Origin: Sarcocystis neurona
Taxonomy: Eukaryota > Apicomplexa > Conoidasida > Eucoccidiorida > Sarcocystidae
NCBI GenBank assembly: GCA_000727475.1
Contig: KL647288.1
Coordinates: 1,027,285-1,091,284, forward strand
Length of the DNA: 64,000 bases
Direction of reading: 5' to 3'
The position numbers and the translations under genes are program-made. Of this stretch, positions 21,825-35,400 are shown one piece after another (positions within the stretch are counted from its first letter, which is position 1; each line of letters begins with the position of its first letter). The notes under the pieces were generated by a model. The model was not told where the DNA came from and did not search any database. It was given only the letters and a program-made list of their open reading frames with translations.

Positions 21825-23113
21825 CTGGCGTATTCGCAATCTCTCAAGACCCGCACATACACGTGCGTGTGCACTGAGAGTCATATATTATATCCCTCCC
21901 CCGCATGCATATATTTGTATGTGTGGAAAATTGCGTACACTTACATATACATATGTTGGGTGTGAATATACGGGTGCTCCTTCTAACAGAAGAACAAAAA
22001 CTTCTCCTCTCTGTACCACCACAAACATGCGTAACGCCATCCCACTGCCTATCTGTACCAACCCATACATAGACTTTCACGTATATATATTGTTTTGACA
22101 CAATATAAACACATACATACATATGTGTGTGAACATACATGCGTACACACATGTACACCTAGTATATACCTATATATATATATATATATATATATGCTTA
22201 CGCGAGTATACGAGAAGAGGATATATATATAATGTGAAAACATATATGTCTGATATATAGACGAATGCACACCACATATATCGACAACTAACACGTACAC
22301 ATATGTATGTATATATGTATTTATTTAGATATATGCTCGGTTGTATATAAAGATTTATATATACATCCACGTGCAGATGCAGACGAATAGATATACCCAC
22401 TAGGTATACAGCCGGAACATACAGGGATACATGCGTCCACGCACGTATGCACTTATATTTATATGTGTAGACGTAGATGTATAAACCAGGCGACACATAT
22501 GTACAGGCTCAGTAGACGAGAACATATATACATACATACGCATATGAAACGTATGTACACGTGGAGTTTCACATAGGGAAGGCAAATATCCACATATATC
22601 GCGCAGCTCCCTGTGTAAATAGTTCTCTATGTACATAGACTGCGATATACAGAAAGATACGTGCGCGCGCAGGGACGGGGCTGGCGTTGATTACTTCTCT
22701 TCATCGCTGCAGCGCAGCAACTTCCCCCGCCCCGCCCCCCATCCCCCACCGCCGGTTTATGGACACGCAGATATTTACTACTCGAGGGGCACGTAAGCTG
22801 CAAATACTAAAATTTATATACATATATATATATTAGGGAAGAAAACTTCGCACTACGTATACATATATGTGGCAAGGTGTGTACATATGAGAACACAAAG
22901 AGAAAACACCCACCTCCATATACGCAAATATGTGCTGCTCTCTGTACACGTATACATACATATATATATATGTACGCGTATATGTATATATATATATATG
23001 TACATATGTATATATATACGTATATATATGGTCTATGAATATATATTTATGTGCACCACTGCGTACACTCACGCGTCTACGCGCAAATATGTGTCGCTCT
23101 CTGCAACCGTATG

Positions 23114-23144
<31 letters not shown>

Positions 23145-23403
23145 GGTTTCTTTTTCTTAACGTATATATATTTGTGCATATACCTGTGCGTAAGTACGTA
23201 TCCTCACGTGTCTACGTGCAAAAAAAGACACAACTCCATCTATACCTGACGTGTTTTACTTACGCAGACATGCATGCATATATATATGTAGATAGAGAGA
23301 TATGTAGATATATGTAAGTGTAGATGTGTGCAGATGTACGTCCACGTAGATTTGCACACGCAGATTTATATGTGCGGGGAGAAGAGGAAATGCGTGGGCG
23401 TAC

Positions 23404-23470
23404 CGGCATGCAACGAGATGGCGGACGAGGATTTCTAACGGGGACCAGCAGGGCACTAGCAGATGCGTCT
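23404..23470 (-). CDS. Last CRA exon
   Basis: The acceptor GCTCTACGCAG precedes 23470 and the donor GTACGC follows 23404. One base from the previous exon plus this exon reads KTHLLVPCW, then SPLEILVRHLVAC. The Ser-Pro-Leu-Glu-xx-Leu-xx-Leu pattern closes CRA in this family. Confidence 0.85.
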
Positions 23471-26400
23471 CTGCGTAGAGCAGCGGCAGCAGCAGGACAC
23501 ACACACACACACACACAAACAGCAGGAGAAATACACCAGCAGGAGCAGAGAAACAAGAGCAGCAGATATACACCAGCAGCAGCAAATCTACAGCATAAGC
23601 ACATCTCAAGCAGGAGCAACGAACCCGTGTCGTCCATACATATATATATAGAGAGAGACATACATACACACAGACTGAGAGAGGGAGAGGCACACACACG
23701 CCCCCCATGTATCAGAAATATACAACTACACAGAGAGAAAAAGGCAAGACACATAGACACGTCCTCATATATATATACATACATACTTATATATATATGG
23801 GTCAACAACAGCAGCTACAGACATATTTCTCTGACTCTCTGTGAATAGCCGTATACATGTACACATACAGCTCCTCACATATTTCTCTCTCTCTCTGTCT
23901 CTAATATATATGAACGTACACTTACATGCACGTACGTTTCTCCTCCTCATTGTGTGTACACAAATATATATATGCAGATGTTGCATGTATCAGCAGTATA
24001 TATGAAGAGCTGTATACGTGCTGGCTTAACAGACGCACACCTCCTCGTGTGTCTATCTTTTCGTCCCTCTAGACATACGTACACATACGTGAACAGCTCC
24101 ACAGATACTTCATCTTTCTTTCTGCGCGTCTCCACACACACACACACGCACGTATATATATATATCTACACACACACACACATATATATCGGTGAGTTTT
24201 TGTCCACACATACATATATATGTCGGTGTGTGCGCGAGTCTATACATATGGACGTTTCTCTCTCTTTCTGTGTCCTTCGCTGTCTTTCGCTGTTCTCCCT
24301 TTTTTTACTCGCGTTTCTCTCTGCTGCATGTGGAACTTCCCACGTTTCTCTCTGAAGTCTCCTTTCTTCTCTTTTCGAACTTCAACTGCGGTTCCCCGGT
24401 TTTTATCTCTTTCTCTTTCGAAGTACATTTTCTTGAAGTTCCTCTCCACCAGCCTGAGAAAGGGACCCCGGCCGGGCCTGCTGTTTCTTCTCTTCTGCCC
24501 GCTCTGCGTCTATACGTACATAAACACCTCCACGCAGACCTGCATGCATACATGACATATATACGGCCAGGTCTGCACGTCTCTACATATCCTCCGTCCA
24601 CTTCTTTTTCCCAGGAAAGTTTCCCCCCCACCTCGCGGCCAGTCAGCCAACCTGCTTCACCTGCGAAGTGTTTCTTCCTGCTTTCTTCTCTCTGCAGGTT
24701 ATCCTTCAGGGCAACCAGCAGCACGTGTTCTTCTATTATGGACATGAATAGACGTGTCTTTCCGCTTGCTGCCCTCTGTAAGTTTTCCTTTTCCTCCCTT
24801 CTATCGGAAATCATCATATACAGACGTTTGCTTCGGTCTTCTTCTCTCTGCAAGGTTGTGTCTTCCCCTGCACCAGCGCCTGCCCTCACTGTCCTCGCAT
24901 GCGCTGTCCACTTCTATTCCGGTCTTCTCTTCATCGTCTTCGTCGCCAAGTCGAACTCTTTTTCTTCCTCTGTTTGGGCAGCTACCTCTTCGAATCCTCT
25001 CCCCCCCTTCCCCCCCCTGCTGCGTGGTCCTCTTTTTGCCGACTTTTCTGAGGGTCTTCTTCTGTAGAAATCGCTCGCTGCCCCGCACACGGTTTGCTTC
25101 CCGCACATTTCCGGCTGCCTCTTGTTGTCTTCGCTTCCGCTGCTGCCGCCTTCTACGTATTCTTCCTCGCAGCTCTTCACAGAGGCCCTTTCCTTTCCAA
25201 CGGGCAAGACTCTACAGATGAATTCTCTGCTGCTGCTGGCAACTCTCCTTGAGGAAGAAGACACTCTTCTCCTTTCTACCGACACTCCTCCTCTCTCTGT
25301 AAATATGAATTTCGTCTTCTCTTCCCTTCTCTTCTGCACCAGAGAAAGACAGCGTTTTCACCACCTATATATATAGCAAGTCCTACTATTGCTTCTACTT
25401 CTACTATGCGCCTAGGACTCCTACGACGACCGCTACGACGGTGGCGACGACGACTACTTTAAAAAAAGGAGACACACGGCGGCTAACTTTTTGTCTCCTC
25501 TTCTCCAGCAGCACCCTCGATTTCTGTCCTCTGAACACGTTTTCCCACATATTCTTGTGCAACGGCGAGATGGCTGTTCTACTCCCCCTCCTCCTGCTGC
25601 TCGTACTACGACTTTCAAGACTCTTCCACCGTTTGCTTCGATTTCCTTTCTTTTGTCCTCAACAAAACTTTCCACCCCGGTTCTCTGTACACGTCTGCTT
25701 CACAGATATTCTTGCGTGACAACGAAATGGCTGTTCTGCGCCTCCTCCGACTCCTACGCGTCCTCCTCTTCCTACTACATTACGACTCATATACGCCTCC
25801 TACCACACCGCGTCTGGGCAACTTTCCTCATTCTTCGTCAATTGAGCAGCAGAACCTTCCCCCTCCTTTTCTGAACACTTTTTCTTCATCTACTCTTGCT
25901 GTGCAGCAAGCACGTGGTTCTTCGACGACTCCCCTCCTGCTGCTCCTACGCCGTTTCCTCTTCGCAGTACACTACCACCACTTACAATACGGATCTTACT
26001 ACAGCTTCTGGGCAGATCTTCTCCTTTTCCTCTCCTTCATCAAGACCTTCCATCCCTGTTCTCCTCGCACCTTTTCTTCCTGGATTCTTGTGCAGATCCC
26101 GGCAACCAGGCGGTGGTTCGGGCACTCCTCCTCCTCCTACTCCATGTCCTCCAGCTAGGACCACAACTTGCACGACTCTTGCTATACCGTTGCAGCATTT
26201 CTTCCCCCATTTTCAGCAAAAGAATCTCCCACTCCTGTTCTCTGGACACCTTTCCTTCATATATTCTTATGCAAAAGTCCGATGGTTGCTTTACGACTAC
26301 TCCTACTGCTGCTACAACTACTACTACTATGCCAGCGCCTCGTCCCCCTCCTCCTACTTGTACTGGCACGGCAGTCCATGGGAGAACACTTGTATTACAA

Positions 26401-29400
26401 ATGAGCATATCTTCGAATTTCCCTTCGAAACAGGAGGAGATCGCACTATTCGCGTGTTGCCCTGGGAGAGTTCCCCACTCTTCTGCAGGCGCGTCGTGAG
26501 TCTTCTCCCGGTTTCCTTCGGTCAAGAACAGCTCACTCCGTGTGTGTAGAGTGGACGTCCTTTTTATCTTGTCGAGCTAAGAAATTTCTCCCTTCTCTTC
26601 TTACTCAAGACCGAACGATTTATAGCCGTCGCGGTGACCGTCCGCCGGCTCAGGTCGAAGAAGGCTCCCAAGCAGCTTTTCTCCGGCTCTTCATATGCCA
26701 GCAACCCGCAGCACTCCTGATAAACAGAAATGTATACGACGGCGCGTCCACACAAGGAAGGAAATATAGTCCTCCACGCAGACCCACACACACACGCAGA
26801 TAGACACACATATTACACATATTTCCCCTCCATACCTATACACTTGTGTCCGCCCGAAGTCTGTCTGTGTGTTTATGGCCTTTGTGTATAGGGAGACAGA
26901 GGACAGAGGAGGGAGACGGAGACGGGGGGCAGGACAGAGGGGGAGACGGAGACGGCTAGATGCAAAGAGGGGAAGACGGAGACGGAGACACGGAGAGGGG
27001 GACCGAAGAAGATGGGGGCGAGACACGCATGGCGCGACCGAGACACGGAGACACGGAGACAGGGAGGCAGAGGCAAGCAAGAGAATGCGGCGGAGGTATT
27101 CTTATTCTTCGTCCACCAAGTTTGAGAAAAGAAGGCGAAAGAGACGATAAAATAGAAATAGAAAGGAACAGCAAATTGCCGTCCTAGAGATCAATCACCT
27201 CCCATTGGCGCGCACATATCAAACACAGCACGGCATATACCTATACGTATGTCTACTATATATATGTACATGTCATACTTACGTAGCTCCACCGGGGACA
27301 TACATTACACACATGCAATATACATACATATTTATATTCCCTGCATACGTATTCGCATATATATAGATTTGTAGACACATGTGGATAAATCACAGAAGAC
27401 GCAGATATATATAGACACTTTGTGTGTGTGTGTGTGTGTGGAGACCTGATTTATGGTCTCTTCACAGTGGCACATTTGACACTACCTTTCTCTCTCATAT
27501 AAAGACAAAGAAGCCTTATATATACACACATGTGTACATAATGTCTGCAGCAATACATACATATATATAAATCTTTGTGTATATACATGCACACGTACAT
27601 CTATGCCAGCCCACACTTATATATATTGTCGGCATATATTTGTTCTGCAGCGGCCAAAAAAGTGGGAGACAGAAAGACATGCGAACAGGCGTAGAGAAAC
27701 ACATGAGTCACACATACCCCCAAACCCTTCATCCTTACTTGTATATGCATGCATACGTATAAACAAATACATTTATATACGCATACATTAACATCTATAT
27801 ATACGCATACATACACAGCAGTCATATAAACAGATACACATATCTTTTTCTCCCTCTCTCTCTATATATACGTTACTACTCTCTGTATATATATCTCTAT
27901 GGTTACATATATATACGTATACATATATATGTGTAGGCGTGTACATATGAATATACACATCCCGTACATGTATATATACATGACATGCACCTCTCTCTTA
28001 GACATTCATATATCCATAGATATCTATTTTTTCGTGTGGAAGTCTGTATATATGTATGTAGAGATAAATGGCCACACCCCACACATATATACGGACATTC
28101 ATATATCCATAGATATCTCTTTATATACGTGGGCGTCTGTATATATGTGTGTAGAGATAAATGGCCACACCCCACATACATGGAGAGGGAGAGACTGGCT
28201 TGCTGTCCTGCAGCCTCGTGAGAGCACGGAGAGACCCCGCCTCGCCCCGTGCTACCCCCGCCTTCCCCCCTCCCCACACATGGGCACACTAAACGCTGTA
28301 CGAAGCCACATTTATTGATATATTCGAACCTGAAGAAGCACGAAAAGGTGCCTCTTTTGTCCCCAAACTTTGATGTCTGCAGAGAAAAAGCGAGAGAGAT
28401 AGAGAGCCACTTCCGCCTTCACCCCCCCTATATATTGCCTGTCCAGACACGTACAGCAGCAGCTGTACAAACATTCATGTATACATGCATATATATGTAT
28501 ATATACGGAAACATGGTTGCTTCTATCACAAGCCGACCACCGAAAGCATACCAAGAGAGAAAAACAGAGAAAAAGAAAAGAGCCCTTCTCCCGGTGTAAC
28601 TTGTCCACAGAGACGTACAGTGACAGCTTGGCGTATGTGGGGGACGGCGTCGAGCAAATAGTGAGATATTCTCGCCCGCATCCATCGGACTGCAGCGCCG
28701 ACGTCACGTGTCGGCGGACGCAGAAAATCGATCACCTGCTGCGTCAGCAGCAACACCACGGCAAACGCGCCCTCCTGCGACAGAGTCGTCGGCAACACCA
28801 ACACCGCAACAGCAGCAGCAACAGCAGTAGCAGCAACGGCAGCAGCAGCAACAGCAGCACCAATCGCTGCAGCTGTGCAGCACCAGTCGCACAGAGCAGC
28901 ACGGGTCGATGGGATGCACCACGAGCAGAGACAGCTGGAGGAGCTGCGGCAGCAACAGCAGGAACAGCAGCAACAGCACTAGCAGCAGGGACAGCAGCAG
29001 CGGCGACAGCAGCAGCGGCGACAGCAGCAGCGGCGGCAGCGGCAGCAGTAACGCCAGTAGCAGAAGTCACAGCAGCAGCACCGACAGCAGTAAGAGCAAC
29101 AGGAGCAGCAGCGACACCAGTCTCAGCAGCAGGAGCAGCAGCAACAGAAGCAGCAATCGCAGCAACAGCAAGACAATGCAAGTACAGAGGCAGGTGCAAC
29201 AGCAGAAACCATGCGCGATTATTCTCACTAAGAACTGCGGCAGTCTTGTTTTTGAGTGACAGCGAGGCAGCCGCAACAGCACCGACAGGACGCGTGGATG
29301 CCGCAGCAGCAGCACACGTGCGGCCACTTGAGAGAACTCGCCCCCCCCCCCCCCCACCAGCACTAGCAGCAGCTGCAGCATGCAGAAGGAGCTGCATCAG

Positions 29401-32400
29401 CGCGACAGCAGCAGGGGAAAACTAGCAAGAGCAGCTGCAACAGTAAAAGTGCCTGCACTAGAGAAGAGGCAACAGCACTGGAGCAGAGGCAACAGCAGTC
29501 TGAAGAGGCAGCAGTCTTAGGAAAGAAGCAGGAGCGCTAGTGAAGAAGCAGCAGCAGTCTGTAAGGAAGCAGCAGCACTACAGCAGAAGCAGCAGCAGTA
29601 TGAGAGGACGAAGCCGCAGCATGAAGAGCAATAGAGAGGAAGCTGCAGCAGTCTGAAGAGAAGATGCAGCAGCACTAGCGAAGAAGCAGCAGCAGTACAC
29701 ATGGCGCCGCCATTCTTGGTGGCGGTAGCAGCACGTCGGTGTCTACGGGAAGCAGGTCAGCAACAGCAAGACACGCAACAGCAGCCGCAGCAGTTTATAC
29801 TGCTTCGAGAATACAGGTAGCAGCAGCGCGAAGAAGAGCAGAAGACATAGCAAAAACAGAAGCAGTAGCAGATTGACGTCTGCAGTGTGAGGAGAGAAGC
29901 AGCGACAAGCAGGACAACATACGAATGTCTTCTGATGAAGAACAGCAGGAAATTCGCGCTCTAAAATACGCAGGGCTTCTTCTGCTCTCCCTTCTTCAAT
30001 CGCCCGCCGCAGTCCTGAACAAACGGCAGCAGCGACAGCAGTAGCAGCAACAGCGAAAACACACACAGCATCAACAGCCACGACAGCAACAGTAAAAGCG
30101 GCAAAAGCAGCAGCAGCAAGAGAAGCAGCAGCAAGAGCAGCAGCAGCAACAGCAACGGCAACAGCAGTCACCGCACTCGCAGGAGCAACAGCAGCAACAG
30201 CAGCAATAGCAGCAACAGCAGCAATAGCAGCACCCGCCGCAATAGCAGCAACCGCCGCAATAGCAGCAACAGCAGCAATAGCAGTAGCAGCAGCAATATC
30301 AGCAGCAGCAACAGCAACAGTAAGGGCAACAGCAGCCACCACACTCGCAGCAGCAACAGCAGCAACAGCAGCAATAGCAGCAACAGCAGCAGTAGCAGCA
30401 GCAACAGCAGCAATAGCAGCAGCAGGACCCGGTCATAGAGAGAAGAAACAAGGGACATAAAAATACGAATAAAGTATTGGCAGCACGGCCTGCATGCTTC
30501 TTCCCTGCAGAATGATTCGAGACGACTATCTGGGGGATACCGATAGCAGCACGCACGCGTATAAATTAATAGTATACTAGGGAAACAAATGTGCAAGCAG
30601 CACCAGACCGAGATATCTGACGCTGTGTGACTGTCGCTGTTGCTGCTGCCGCCACGTCAATCCCCCTCCCCCGCCCTCATCGCTGCAGTTGCATTTGCTG
30701 CGGCCCTCCTGAGACGCGTTCTGCAGCGAGTCTGCAGCGGTTCTTGTTACTCCCGCTGCTCCGGCTGGTGTTGCTGCGGTCAACACCGGTACTGACAGCA
30801 GCTCCTGTTGGCCCTGCTGCAGTTGTGAATGTTCCTGCTTCCTCGCTACTGCTGCTGCTATTGTTGGTGCTTCCTACCTGCTCCTGCTGCTGCCAGTGTT
30901 CCTGCTTCGTCGCTGCTGCTGCTGTGATTATTGTTGCTTCCTCGCTGCTGTTGTTGCTAGTGTTGCTGCTTCCTAGTAGCTGTTGTTGTTGTTCCTTCCA
31001 CCTCGGTGCCGCTGCTGCTGTCGCTGCTTCCTCGTTACTGCTACTGCTATTGTTGCTGCTTCCTCGCTGCTGCCTCTCCCACTATTGCTGCCTCCGTCCT
31101 ACTGTTGCTGCTATGGTTGCTGCTTCCTAGCTGCTGCTGCTGCTGTGACTGTCGCTGCTTGTTGGCTGTCGCTGCTGCTGCTGGTATATCGCACTTCCTT
31201 GCTTTTGCTGCTGCTGCTGGTTCGCCAGGAGCTGCTTGCCTTGGCGCAGAGGCAGGGAAGCGAGCAGCCGCGAGGTGACGCGAGGAGTCACCCGCAGGTC
31301 TGCGGGCGACTGCACGGAGTACGTCGGGAAGGGACCCGCAGCAGCAGAGTACGCCGTGCAGGGTTGCCACATCAGCGCGTCCTCGTTTTCGTCCCGCTGC
31401 TGTTCTCCTTCGCCGACTCCACTTTCCTGCAGCCACACAGAAATATTCAGTCCTCCACCAATCTCCTGAGCTCCTCTTCAAATATATACTACACACATAT
31501 GCACACAACCGTGTCTGCTTCTCTATTCCTGTGTTGTCTCGCATTTCTCTACGTGTGAACACACATGCGTACATGCATATATGTAAGTGCGCAGGTACTA
31601 TCTCTCCCTCACGCTTATATATATATATACACATATACGCACATTGGCGTATTTATCTGTCTTCCGTCTTCTCCTTATCTTCCTCTCTCCACATATATGT
31701 AAAAAGATGTCTTCATATATGTATGTGTGTGTGTGTGTGTGCATGTGTGTATGTGTGTGTGTGCGTGGATATTCTTCTTCCTCTGCATTCTGTGAGGATC
31801 TACATGTCTACATATATGGAAACTCACGCAAAGAAGTGAATATAGATATATTCGCAAACGCCTGCATGCGACGAAAGGGACCACAAACAGCCAGGAGAAA
31901 CACTAAGAAGCTTCTGGGCTTCTCTTCAGTTTGATAGGAGGCAGCGGCATACACCAGCAACGCCCCAAGTNNNNNNNNNNNNNNNNNNNNNNNNNNNNNN
32001 NNNNNNNNNNNNNNNNNNNNNNNNNNNNNNNNNNNNNNNNNNNNNNNNNNNNNNNNNNNNNNNNNNNNNNNNNNNNNNNNNNNNNNNNNNNNNNNNNNNN
32101 NNNNNNNNNNNNNNNNNNNNNNNNNNNNNNNNNNNNNNNNNNNNNNNNNNNNNNNNNNNNNNNNNNNNNNNNNNNNNNNNNNNNNNNNNNNNNNNNNNNN
32201 NNNNNNNNNNNNNNNNNNNNNNNNNNNNNNNNNNNNNNNNNNNNNNNNNNNNNNNNNNNNNNNNNNNNNNNNNNNNNNNNNNNNNNNNNNNNNNNNNNNN
32301 NNNNNNNNNNNNNNNNNNNNNNNNNNNNNNNNNNNNNNNNNNNNNNNNNNNNNNNNNNNNNNNNNNNNNNNNNNNNNNNNNNNNNNNNNNNNNNNNNNNN

Positions 32401-35400
32401 NNNNNNNNNNNNNNNNNNNNNNNNNNNNNNNNNNNNNNNNNNNNNNNNNNNNNNNNNNNNNNNNNNNNNNNNNNNNNNNNNNNNNNNNAAAATCAGAAGA
32501 GGTCCCCCGAAAGGACCAAATGTTCGCCCCGCAGACGCCGTCCGCCTGTGTTGCCCAGAAAACAGAGCGTCTCTGAGACAGCAGCGTGTCCGTGCAGGCT
32601 GTACGTACACCACAATGTGCCGGCGGGTGCAGACTGTACGTACACCGCAATGCGCCTGCGCGCCCCCACACTGCACGTACACCACAATGTGCCGAGGGGT
32701 GCAGACTGTACGCGCAATGTGCCTGCGCGCATCCACAGTGTACGTACACCACAACGTGCCTGCGCGTCTGCACGCTGTACGTACACCAGAAGGTGCCTGC
32801 GCGCCTGCACACTGTACGTACACCGTATGTGCCTGCGGGAAGTTGCAAACGCCTGGGTGCATCTCTTCGGCTCTTTTTGAAACGCCAATTTCGGTCAAGC
32901 CACCGCACGGGTGAAGTTTTCTACGAGTACACTCCCACACGTAAGGACTGCTAATAAAGCGCCCTGAAAAAAAAAAGCCTCTCTCTTCTTCGCGCCAGCC
33001 GCTGCCCAAGGAGAACAGTCGACCGCAGGTAGAAGTAATACCCTCCGCCACTACGCGAAAGCCACCGGGGGCTGCTGCGCCTTGGCACCTGCGCCTGTGT
33101 CTACGGCCGCTGCTGCTGCTTCTCCTCCTCCTCCTCCTTTTCCGGCACGCACACGTCTCTGTCTTTTCTGCTGGTGCGTCCTGCTCCACCGTGTGGGCCA
33201 CTGACTCTCCGCTACTGCTTCTTCTCCTCAGACGTGTAAGAAGAAAGAAGGGCTAACCCTGCTGCTGTTGCTGTCCGTATTGCTGCCGTTGCTGCTATTG
33301 CTGTTGCTGCTGCTGCTGTTGCTGCTGCTGTTACTGTTGCTGCTGCTGTTACTGTTACTGCTGCTGTTACTGTTACTGCTGCTGTTACTGTTACTGCTGC
33401 TGTTACTGTTACCGCTGCTGTTACTGTTACTGCTGCTGTTACTGTTACTGCTGCTGTTACTGTTACTGCTGCTGTTACTGTTACTGCTGCTGTTGCTGCT
33501 GCTGTTACCTCTGCTGCTGCTGCTGTCACTGTTGCTATTGCTGTTACTGGTGCTGTTGCTTCTCCTCCTCCTCCTCATCCTCTTTTTTGTCGGCTACGCA
33601 CCGGACTGCCTGTTTTGCTGCTGCAGCTGCTGCTCTCGGCGTGTACGAGAGAGTCACCTGGAAGTACGCTTCTTCCCCATCGCCCTTTACAGCCAAAGCA
33701 GGGCCCGCTCCTTCTGCCAGCATCAGCAGACGCGACTCGGCCGCAGGCCCCGTCCCTTCTCCTCCGGTGTCTAGCCACGCCGCGGTCATGTCGACATCTT
33801 CGTCCCCCTGCCCTGTTGCTGCTGTCGCTCCTCCTCCTCCTCCTTCTGCAGGCCTTGCCTCGGCTGCTGCTGCGCTTGCTTCTTCTGCTGCTGCTGGTCT
33901 GTGACTACTGCTGCTGCTGCTGCCGAAGCCGAAAACGTTCGGCTGGACTCGCTGCTGCTGCACCTGCTGCTGCTCCACCCCCCCTGCAGCACCGAACCCC
34001 GCGCCTCCTCCTCCTGCTCCTCCTGCTGCTGTTGCTGCAGGTCCTCCTCTTGCTGTCGCTCCTCCTGCTGCTCTGGCCGTTCTCCCTTGCCCCGACTCCT
34101 GCTGCTGCTGTTGCTGCTCATGTTGCGGCTGAAAGAAGGCGTGCGGAGGCGCAAAGAGTCGCGAAGAAGTTGGGAACGCAGACGCAGAAAACGAAAAACT
34201 CAGCGGGGCCCTTGCAGCAGTGCCTGAAGATGACGACGACGAAGAAGGAAAGCTGCTGCTGCTGCTGGACGACGAGGAAGCAGAGAAAGAGAACGTGGAC
34301 GAGGACGACGACGAGGAGGACTGGAAAGAGAACGACGCGCACGGGAACGAACTGCTGCTGCTGCTGCTCATCCCTGTCAAAGAAGAAAAGTCAATAGTCC
34401 ACAGCATGTTGTCAGAGGCCTCTCTCTTACACTGGCACATGTACGTATACAGTGATCACGCCCACATATAGAAGAGAACTCACATATCTACACAAAAATA
34501 TATACATACATAATATCTTCAACTTTACGATATACACGTCTATATATATGTAGGTATGTCCAGTACATACATATATATACGCATGCACACACACAGATAC
34601 ATAAGTATACGTGTGTAACATGTGTCCATAACATGGGTATATAGGCATATATGTGTACACAAGTACACACACACACAGAGACACAGACACACGTATGTAT
34701 ACGTATTGAATCTGCTATTATATACGTAAACGTCTGTAAGCTGTCATACACATATATTTATGTATATATATACGTCCACGCGAAAGTATGTCTGTATCTA
34801 TACATGTATGTAAGTATAGGTACACAGGTGTAAATACAATTACAAATGTATATATATATATATGTACGAATTCATACGTATACCCGTATACGACTATATA
34901 TATATATATAGATGTGTACGTGTAGAGATAATATACTGCGTCTTCTCTAGAGAAGTCTCTTGAGTCGCTACACATCTACACACATGTGCGCTGCGTCTTC
35001 TCTCTCTACATATATGTACATATATATATATATATGTGAGCTGCCTTTTCCTCCGTTTGGTGTGATGCAGGCGTCGAAGAGGAGCAGCTGCAAAGCCACG
35101 TTTCCTCGTGGCATGCGAAGAAGAAGGGGAAGCACAGCGAGCTAACACGAGGCTCTGCGCCCCCGTGTGTGTGTGTGTGCATGCAGAGACATTCAAAGAG
35201 GGGCGCGCGTCTAACTTTCCGTTTAATTATGCGAACCCCTGCGAAAAACGTCTTTCCCCCCCCCCCCCCCTTCCCCCCTTCCATGGAACTTCCCCGTCTG
35301 TGCGTCTCTCCGTCCAGCCCCACGACAAGAAGGTGGGGAGACCCGCGCGCGGGCGCAGACGGCCCCTCTCAGACGGAGACGCCCGGCGCAGAGACACGCG

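Noticed and set aside
24192..25067. 291-codon plus-strand frame and its minus-strand counterpart
   Set aside because: Degenerate pyrimidine-rich repeat in an intron of the RanBPM-like gene; no domain, no splice support.
32590..32836. CRISPR-like array
   Set aside because: Units are contiguous and diverge along the whole length; there are no unique spacers, and the genome is eukaryotic.
31808..33201. Open frames of 327-432 codons crossing 31971-32488
   Set aside because: Most codons are N. The rest is the palindromic satellite translated.
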